Shown here: positions 21,309 through 26,506 of the stretch, piece by piece | Numbering within the stretch: the stretch's first letter is position 1 | Layout of the letters: each line of letters opens with the position of its first letter | Origin: Ruminococcus sp. | Lineage (GTDB): Bacteria > Bacillota > Clostridia > Oscillospirales > Acutalibacteraceae | Direction of reading: 5' to 3' | Assembly: GCA_003521625.1 (NCBI GenBank) | Contig: DPHV01000007.1 | Span: 1 to 26,506 of the forward strand | DNA: 26,506 nucleotides | The notes under the pieces: generated by a model | Told to the model about the DNA's origin: nothing | Database searches by the model: none | The model's input: only the letters and a program-made list of their open reading frames with translations | Made by a program: the position numbers and the translations under genes

Positions 21309-23569
21309 CATTCACTTTGTTTAGTGCAAATTTAATTAACACTCCGAGTAACTGCGTCTATCCAAACAAAACAGAAGTAACGGATAATACAAGCCTTGCA
21401 AAAGCAGTCAGCAAAGATTATGTGTGCGCAGAGTATAAAAACAGCTATCGCAACAACGATAATTTTCTTGGTGCTGATTGTTTGCCGGTTGATTGCGACA
21501 ATGACCACTCCGAAAATCCTGCCGACTGGGTTACACCGGACGATATAAAAAAGGCTTTTCCAAACGTCAGCTTTGCGGTGCATTTCAGTCGCTACAATAT
21601 GCGTGAGAAAAACGGAAAGGCTGCAAGGCCTAAGTTTCATGTGTTGTTTCCGATCGAACGCATAACCGATGCTGATGTTTACAGTGAGATGAAGAAACTT
21701 GTAAACGCAATATTTCCGTATTTCGATACCAAGGCTTTGGACTCAGCTCGCTTTTTCTTTGGTACACAGTCACCTAAGGTTGAATTGTATCCGGGTGATA
21801 TAACCTTGAGTGATTATCTTTATGCAGACGATTTTGATGCGGATATGGTCGTTGGTTCTTACGGTGACAACATAGTAATCCCCGAGGGCAGCCGAAACTC
21901 TGCTATGTCGCATTTTGCCGGTCGTGTTATAAAAAAATACGGTATTACAGAAAAGGCACATCAGATTTTTATTGATAAATCTAAACTGTGTTCTCCCGTA
22001 CTTTCACAAAATGAACTAAAGACAATTTGGCACAGCGCACAAAAATTCTACAAAAAGGTTCAGAAACAGGACGGATACATACCGCCGGAGCAATACAATA
22101 AACCGCCCGAATGGGAAACGCCGATTCCTTTTGATGAATATGAACTGCCTGTTTTCCCTGTTGATGCTTTGCCAAAGACTATAGGAGATTATGTTACTGC
22201 ATTGGCAGAAAGTACACAAACACCCGTAGATATGGCTGCATCTTCGGCTTTAGCTGTTATTTCGGTATGTATGCAGGGAAAGTATAAAATAAAGGCAAAA
22301 GCTGACTGGACTGAACCTGTCAACATATTTGTCCTTGATGTTATGAACCCATCCGAAAGAAAATCAGCGGTTGAAAATGCAATGATAAAACCTATTAATT
22401 TATTTGAGTCTGAACGCAATTCTCAAAATGCCCCTGCAATAGAGTCAAGCAAAATGCAGAAGAGAATACTTGAACGCAGACAAAAGGCTCTTGAAGATCA
22501 GGCGGCAAAAGGAAAAGCCGATGCAGAGGAAGTAAGAAAAATCGCAGAGGAAATCGCAAATTACAAAGATATAAAACCTATGAAATTGTATGTTGACGAT
22601 ATAACAACCGAAAAGCTCACATCTGTTCTTGCCGGTAATAACGGTTGTGCCGCTATTCTTTCTACAGAGGGCGGAATATTTGATACGCTTGCAGGCACTT
22701 ATTCAAAATCAGTAAATATTGACGTTATGTTGAAAGGTTATTCTGGGGACAGTATTCGTGTTGACCGTATCGGAAGGAACAGCGAAAGTATAATGAACCC
22801 GGCTCTTACTGTGCTTTTAATGGTTCAGCCGAGTGTGTTATCAGGACTTATGCAAAACGGGACGTTCCGTGGACGAGGTCTGACCGCAAGGTTTTTATAC
22901 TGTATTCCGAAATCATTTGTAGGAATGAGGAAGTATCGTTCAAAGCCTGTATCCGATGAGATTTATCGTGCGTACGAAAGATGTATTATAAATCTTTTGG
23001 AAGATGAGCCTGAAAATGAAACGGAAATAATAACACTTTCAAAAGAAGCGGACAAGATGATAGAGAATTTTGCAGAACAGTTAGAGCCTAAATTAAAAAA
23101 AGAGTATGCAGATATAGCGGATTGGTGCGGTAAGCTTGTAGGCAATATACTGCGTATATCGGCACTGCTTACCCGTTCATCGGTCTACAGAAGTCACGAG
23201 TTTTTGGAAATTCCCGAGCCATTGACGGTAGAAGCCGAAATGATGAAAAAAGCAATAAAAATCGGAGAGTATTTTACAGAACACGCAAAGGCTGCATTTA
23301 TGATGATGGGAGCGGACCCCGTTATCCATCAGAGTAAAAGAGTAGTTGAAACTATTCGAGAAAACGGGATAAAAGAATTTACTCGCAGAGATATTATGCG
23401 CTTTTGCAGAAATTTTAAAAAAGCCGATGATGTGCAGAGTGTTCTTAATCGCCTTGCGGATTACGGATATATTGCCGAAAAACCACAGGAAGGTTATTCG
23501 GGTAAGGGAAGACCGCCGGCACAGGTTTATATTACAAATCCATATGTTTTTGAAAAAGATAACTTTTAG
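21305..23569 (+). CDS. Phage primase-helicase (DUF3987)
   Basis: A 754-aa replication protein. The N-terminal part (about 1-180) resembles archaeo-eukaryotic primase-polymerase domains, with an acidic cluster DCDNDH (63-68), a central KFHVLFPIE strand and SARFFFG. A linker with PriCT-like helices follows. The helicase part is DUF3987: the P-loop variant MNPSERKSA (347-355, K353), a coiled segment (about 385-425), ILSTEGGIFD as Walker B region, and SIMNPALTVLLMVQPSV followed by GRGLTARFLY. A winged-helix-like C-terminus (RDIMRFCRNFKKADDVQSVLNRLADYGYI) ends it. It is likely the phage replicative primase-helicase, acting at the AT-rich region immediately downstream. Confidence 0.85.
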   Translation: MTFTLFSANLINTPSNCVYPNKTEVTDNTSLAKAVSKDYVCAEYKNSYRNNDNFLGADCLPVDCDNDHSENPADWVTPDDIKKAFPNVSFAVHFSRYNMREKNGKAARPKFHVLFPIERITDADVYSEMKKLVNAIFPYFDTKALDSARFFFGTQSPKVELYPGDITLSDYLYADDFDADMVVGSYGDNIVIPEGSRNSAMSHFAGRVIKKYGITEKAHQIFIDKSKLCSPVLSQNELKTIWHSAQKFYKKVQKQDGYIPPEQYNKPPEWETPIPFDEYELPVFPVDALPKTIGDYVTALAESTQTPVDMAASSALAVISVCMQGKYKIKAKADWTEPVNIFVLDVMNPSERKSAVENAMIKPINLFESERNSQNAPAIESSKMQKRILERRQKALEDQAAKGKADAEEVRKIAEEIANYKDIKPMKLYVDDITTEKLTSVLAGNNGCAAILSTEGGIFDTLAGTYSKSVNIDVMLKGYSGDSIRVDRIGRNSESIMNPALTVLLMVQPSVLSGLMQNGTFRGRGLTARFLYCIPKSFVGMRKYRSKPVSDEIYRAYERCIINLLEDEPENETEIITLSKEADKMIENFAEQLEPKLKKEYADIADWCGKLVGNILRISALLTRSSVYRSHEFLEIPEPLTVEAEMMKKAIKIGEYFTEHAKAAFMMMGADPVIHQSKRVVETIRENGIKEFTRRDIMRFCRNFKKADDVQSVLNRLADYGYIAEKPQEGYSGKGRPPAQVYITNPYVFEKDNF

Positions 23570-23742
23570 TCCTTTCTGTCCTTTTAGTCCCTTATATATA
23601 TCCGTATATATATGATTACCTGTCCTTATAGTAACATCTATATATAATACTTATATTTATATATTTATTATTATTATTTATATATATACGCTTAAGCATA
23701 GGGACATATATATACGCTTGAGGACATAAGGACAAAAAGGAC
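23569..23742. other. Candidate phage replication origin
   Basis: A gene-free, strongly AT-rich stretch (23570-23766). Four GTCC sites (23569, 23578, 23587, 23622) lie left of an AT core made of TATATA and ATT repeats; four GGAC sites (23702, 23722, 23730, 23739) lie right of it in opposite orientation. Two direct copies of ATATATACGCTTRAG are at about 23685 and 23709. Iterons flanking a DNA-unwinding element beside the primase-helicase gene fit an origin. It might instead be a regulatory or termination region. Confidence 0.5.
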
Positions 23743-23766
23743 AAAATAAATAATCGGAGGTAAATT

Positions 23767-24090
23767 ATGATTAGAGCAAAAGATAGAACAATTGATGTGT
23801 ATAAAAGGGTAGGAGCGGAAATGCGCTTGCTTAAAAGCATTTTATCCAAGGTAACAGTTGATGTTCCAAAGGTGTTGACTGCTACTGAAACAGATAAGAT
23901 TATTAACGAACTTGATAAGATTTGCTTAATATGTTCAAAGGCTGAAGATAATATGTTTAAGGATTATCCGAACCTTTCAAATGAGTATACCGATGTGTTT
24001 TACGGAGCATTAAACTGTGTGCCAAGAAATGAAGTTGATGCAGAAATTATTGAAACAGCAAAAAGGGTGGCAGATGAATTATTCAAATAA
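23767..24090 (+). CDS. Hypothetical phage protein
   Basis: A 107-aa, mainly helical protein; no family recognised. It begins MIRAKDRTIDVYKRVGAEMRLL and has several Cys (ICLICSK) and a charged C-terminal helix (EVDAEIIETAKRVADELF). A good ATCGGAGGT ribosome binding site lies 7 nt before the ATG. It is the first gene after the candidate origin, and the VRR-NUC gene begins inside its last 17 bp, so the two are co-translated. Confidence 0.7.
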   Translation: MIRAKDRTIDVYKRVGAEMRLLKSILSKVTVDVPKVLTATETDKIINELDKICLICSKAEDNMFKDYPNLSNEYTDVFYGALNCVPRNEVDAEIIETAKRVADELFK

Positions 24091-24370
24091 ATCCGAAAAA
24101 TCAATCGAGCAAAAATTAACCCTGACGGTAAAAAAGTGCGGCGGCATCTGTCCGAAGTTCGTTAGTCCCGGCTTTGACGGAATGCCGGACAGGCTTGTGC
24201 TGTTGCCTTTCGGGAAAATTGCCTTTGTTGAAGTAAAAGCACCAAACAAAAAACCTCGCCCTTTGCAAAGAGCAAGGCATAAAATGCTGAAGCGATTAGG
24301 TTTTAAGGTGTATGTGCTTGATGATGCAGAGCAGATTGGAGGGATAATTGATGAAATACAAACCACATAG
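24074..24370 (+). CDS. VRR-NUC domain nuclease
   Basis: A 98-aa stand-alone VRR-NUC (PD-(D/E)xK) enzyme, a family that cuts branched DNA and in phages acts as a Holliday-junction-type or replication-associated nuclease. The motifs are SIEQKL (E12), GFDGMPDRLVLLP (D39), and VEVKAP (E53, K55) followed by LQRARHKMLKRLGF. The ATG at 24074 follows AGGGTGG and gives the compact family length; an ATG at 24017 in the same frame lies deep within the previous gene and lacks a binding site. It overlaps the next gene by 20 bp. Confidence 0.88.
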   Translation: MNYSNKSEKSIEQKLTLTVKKCGGICPKFVSPGFDGMPDRLVLLPFGKIAFVEVKAPNKKPRPLQRARHKMLKRLGFKVYVLDDAEQIGGIIDEIQTT

Positions 24371-25721
24371 CTATCAGAAATATGCTATTGAATATTTGAA
24401 ATCACACCCTGTTTCAGCATTGTTTTTGGATTGCGGTTTGGGTAAAACTTCAATCACGCTGACGGCTATCAATGACCTGTTGTTTGACAGCTTTGAGGTG
24501 CGTAAGGTGCTGGTAATCGCACCACTCAGAGTTGCAAAAAACACTTGGTGTGATGAAATTAAGAAATGGGAGCATCTGCAAAATCTGAAATATTCCGTGG
24601 CTGTGGGTACCGAAACGGAAAGAATTGCAGCTCTTAATGAAGATGCTGACATCTACATAATCAACCGAGAAAATATTCAATGGCTTGTTGAGAAAAGCGG
24701 TGTTCCCTTTGACTTTGATATGCTTGTGATAGATGAGCTTTCATCATTTAAAAATCATCAGACCAAACGGTTTAAGTCACTGATGAAGGTAAGACCGAAA
24801 GTTAAACGTATAGTGGGTTTGACAGGTACACCGTCAAGTAACGGACTTATGGATTTATTCGCTGAATTCAAAATTCTTGATATGGGAGAGCGACTTGGGA
24901 GATTTATCGGACAATACAGAAACAAATATTTCAAGCCCGACAAGATGAACGGACAGGTTGTTTATTCATACAAGCCTCTGCCCTATGCCGAACAAGACAT
25001 ATATGAAAAAATCTCCGACATTACAGTTTCAATGAAAGCAAATGAATATCTGAATATGCCGGAGCTTGTAATCAGTAATTATGAAGTCCAATTATCGGAC
25101 AAAGAGAAAAAGCACTATGACGAAATGAAGAAAAATTTAGTCCTTGAAATCGCAGAGGGAGAAATCACTGCATCTAATGCCGCATCACTGTCAAACAAGC
25201 TGTGTCAGATGTCAAACGGTGCGATTTACGATGATAATCAGAACATCATTGAAATTCACAGCCGAAAGCTTGACGCACTTGAGGACATTATCGAAAGTAT
25301 GAACGGCAAACCGCTTTTAATGGCATATTGGTACAAGCACGATTATGAAAGAATTGCAGAACGGCTTGAAAGCCTGCATATTCCGTTTTCAAAGCTTGAT
25401 ACAGACACAAGTATTGAAAGGTGGAATAACGGCGAAATTCCTGTTGCACTTATACATCCTGCATCGGCAGGTCACGGACTTAATCTTCAAAGCGGAGGTT
25501 CAACACTTGTGTGGTTCGGCTTAACTTGGAGCTTAGAACTGTATCAGCAGACGAATGCAAGGCTTTACAGACAAGGTCAGAAAAGCACAGTTGTAATTCA
25601 GCACATCATCACTAAACGCACTATTGATGAGCAGATTTTAAAGGCACTTCAGCGAAAGAACAAAACACAGTCAGATCTAATAGACGCTGTTAAGGCGGAT
25701 TTGGGAGGTTTTCTAAAATGA
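24351..25721 (+). CDS. SNF2-family DNA helicase/translocase
   Basis: A 456-aa phage DEAD-like SNF2 ATPase. Motif I is DCGLGKT (27-33), motif Ia VLVIAPLRVAKNTW, motif II IDELSSFKNH (D128, E129), motif III GLTGTPSSNGLMDLFAEF. The C-terminal lobe holds PLLMAYWYKHDYERIAERL and motif VI ARLYRQGQKS (403-412). It has no extra DNA-binding domains. Such proteins commonly travel with VRR-NUC nucleases in phage replication modules, and the pair may act jointly on branched DNA. The start chosen is ATG 24351, with GGAGG 8 nt upstream; TTG at 24348 is possible. It overlaps the next gene by 4 bp. Confidence 0.92.
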   Translation: MKYKPHSYQKYAIEYLKSHPVSALFLDCGLGKTSITLTAINDLLFDSFEVRKVLVIAPLRVAKNTWCDEIKKWEHLQNLKYSVAVGTETERIAALNEDADIYIINRENIQWLVEKSGVPFDFDMLVIDELSSFKNHQTKRFKSLMKVRPKVKRIVGLTGTPSSNGLMDLFAEFKILDMGERLGRFIGQYRNKYFKPDKMNGQVVYSYKPLPYAEQDIYEKISDITVSMKANEYLNMPELVISNYEVQLSDKEKKHYDEMKKNLVLEIAEGEITASNAASLSNKLCQMSNGAIYDDNQNIIEIHSRKLDALEDIIESMNGKPLLMAYWYKHDYERIAERLESLHIPFSKLDTDTSIERWNNGEIPVALIHPASAGHGLNLQSGGSTLVWFGLTWSLELYQQTNARLYRQGQKSTVVIQHIITKRTIDEQILKALQRKNKTQSDLIDAVKADLGGFLK

Positions 25722-26128
25722 CGGCAAAGGAATATTTAAGTCAGGCATATCACCTTGACAAGAGAATAGACTCAAAGATTGAACAGTTGAAAGCACTCAA
25801 TCTTCTTGCAACAAAATGCACATCCACATTATCGGATATGCCGAAAAGTCAAAGCATCAGTAACTCCCGTTTAGAGGATACTGTTGTTAAGATTGTTGAT
25901 TTGCAGGAAGAAATAAACAGGGACATAGACAGGCTTGTTGACTTAAAGCGTGATATTGTGAGAGCAATAAAAAGGGTTAAAAAGCCGGAGTATCAGATAC
26001 TTCTTGAACTGCGATATTTATGCTTTAAAACCTGGGAGGAAATAGCGGTTAAGATGAATTGCAGTATCGACAATGTGTTCAAGATGAGGAATAAAGCCTT
26101 AAAAATTTTTGAAATTCCTGAAAGTTGA
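25718..26128 (+). CDS. Phage late-gene regulator (ArpU/DUF1492-like)
   Basis: A 136-aa protein: a long coiled-coil N-terminal half (residues about 10-90; repeated Leu/Ile with Lys/Asp, including VKIVDLQEEINRDIDRLVDLK) and a C-terminal sigma-region-4-like helix-turn-helix (LELRYLCFKTWEEIAVKMNCSIDNVFKMRNKAL). This layout is that of DUF1492 and ArpU/RinA-type transcriptional activators, which sit at the end of the early region and switch on the packaging and structural genes. That position fits: a promoter and an HNH gene follow directly. The ATG overlaps the SNF2 stop (ATGA). Confidence 0.8.
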   Translation: MTAKEYLSQAYHLDKRIDSKIEQLKALNLLATKCTSTLSDMPKSQSISNSRLEDTVVKIVDLQEEINRDIDRLVDLKRDIVRAIKRVKKPEYQILLELRYLCFKTWEEIAVKMNCSIDNVFKMRNKALKIFEIPES

Positions 26129-26135
26129 CAGTAAA

Positions 26136-26170
26136 TTCCATAGAATTACAGTATGGACATCTGCTATAAT
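26136..26170 (+). promoter_or_regulatory. Probable late promoter with palindrome
   Basis: An extended -10 TGC-TATAAT (TATAAT at 26165-26170) has no good -35; the -35 region instead carries an inverted repeat TCCATA (26137-26142)/TATGGA (26152-26157). That arrangement fits an activator-dependent promoter, with the regulator encoded just upstream as the obvious candidate. Confidence 0.6.
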
Positions 26171-26192
26171 ATAAACAGTGAAATAGACTTTG

Positions 26193-26226
26193 AAAGCCTT
26201 GTGGAGAAATCCGCAGGGCTTTTCTT
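26193..26226 (+). terminator. Terminator-like leader hairpin
   Basis: A 12-bp stem AAAGCCTTGTGG (26193-26204) with CCGCAGGGCTTT (26211-26222, two G-T pairs), loop AGAAAT, then TTCTTA. It lies some 15-45 nt after the expected transcription start and 28 nt before the HNH start codon, so it may be an attenuator. Confidence 0.55.
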
Positions 26227-26249
26227 ATACCCAAAAGGAGGTGTGGAAC

Positions 26250-26506
26250 TTGCCAAGAAAGCCGAAAAGACCCTGTGCCTTCCCCGGCTGTCCTAACCTT
26301 ACCGAGAAACAGTATTGTGAACAGCACGAGAAAGAACAAAACAAACGCTACAACAAATACGAACGCAAAGCTGATGTGAACATTAAGTACGGCAGAGCGT
26401 GGCGAAAGGTTCGTGATCGTTATGTGTCGGCACACCCGTTGTGTGAGCGTTGCCTTGAGCAAGGACGAATGACACCCGTTGATGAAGTGCATCATATTAT
26501 TCCTGT
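26250..26506 (+). CDS. HNH endonuclease, partial at window end
   Basis: Phage HNH homing-type nuclease gene typically found immediately before terminase, where it assists DNA packaging. The frame runs off the window after 85 codons and remains open. The visible part has a zinc-finger-like N-terminus (CAFPGCPNLTEKQYCEQH), a basic central helix (KYGRAWRKVRDRYV), a CERC pair and the first His pair of the HNH motif (VHHIIP). The TTG start at 26250 was chosen because AAAAGGAGG stands 8 nt before it, and the family usually begins MPRKPKRPC. Confidence 0.88.
   Translation, partial: MPRKPKRPCAFPGCPNLTEKQYCEQHEKEQNKRYNKYERKADVNIKYGRAWRKVRDRYVSAHPLCERCLEQGRMTPVDEVHHIIP

Larger units (their letters stand above)
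14240..26506 (+). mobile_element. Left arm of a prophage or phage-like element (incomplete)
   Basis: All genes from 14477 on face the same way, are tightly packed and belong to phage early and replication families: zinc ribbons, a sigma-like factor, DUF2800, DUF2815, family A polymerase, BRO, DUF3987, VRR-NUC, SNF2, an ArpU-like regulator and HNH. The left edge is placed only by the switch of strand and content after hsdR. No attachment repeat or integrase is visible, and the element continues past the window. Confidence 0.8.

Noticed and set aside
23630..23700. CRISPR-like or tandem repeat array in the TATATA/ATT tract
   Set aside because: The repeats are simple sequence without unique spacers of constant length; it fits an AT-rich unwinding region better.

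Overview
The window looks like a chromosome segment from a low-to-mid-GC Gram-positive anaerobe, probably a clostridial (Ruminococcus/Oscillospiraceae-like) gut bacterium. The reasons are the strong GGAGG ribosome binding sites, frequent TTG and GTG starts, intrinsic terminators, a Bacillus-type LexA box, and the conserved dnaX-ybaB-recR order. The species assignment is inference; no rRNA or other taxonomic marker is present.

Positions 1-8330 are core genome, all on the plus strand. They hold alaS (alanyl-tRNA synthetase), a secreted membrane-anchored protein with its own promoter and terminator, and the SRP RNA gene with a near-consensus promoter and a terminator. A tightly packed cluster follows: dnaX (clamp-loader subunit), ybaB/ebfC, recR, smpB, a GNAT acetyltransferase and ssrA (tmRNA). 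smpB and ssrA, the two partners of trans-translation, are separated only by the acetyltransferase.

Positions 8331-14083 begin the accessory region immediately 3' of ssrA, a classic insertion hotspot. There is a 149-bp miniature inverted-repeat element with 19-bp subterminal repeats, a gene remnant, and a complete type I restriction-modification operon on the minus strand (hsdR-hsdM-hsdS). A -35/-10 promoter overlapped by a palindrome precedes hsdR.

Positions 14240-26506 are the left arm of a prophage or phage-like element on the plus strand. It opens with a consensus promoter carrying a LexA (SOS) box, two tiny zinc-ribbon genes and a structured intergenic region. A sigma-70-region-4-like protein comes next, then a replication and recombination module: a small conserved protein, a second small protein, a DUF2800 Cas4/RecB-like nuclease, a DUF2815 ssDNA-binding protein, a 45-aa membrane peptide, a family A DNA polymerase, a short BRO protein, a DUF4406-like protein, a DUF3987 primase-helicase, an AT-rich candidate origin, a small unknown protein, a VRR-NUC nuclease and an SNF2 helicase. 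It ends with an ArpU/DUF1492-like regulator, a probable late promoter with a terminator-like leader, and the start of an HNH endonuclease cut by the window edge. HNH genes often sit just before terminase. No integrase, attachment repeat, capsid or lysis gene lies in the window, so the element's boundaries are not fixed.

The least explained material is non-coding. Two start-codon-proximal hairpins share a core motif, a roughly 45-nt repeat lies behind two different genes, an origin-like region has eight symmetrically arranged GTCC/GGAC sites, and there is a small SOS-controlled zinc-ribbon operon whose second gene appears to lack a normal start codon.
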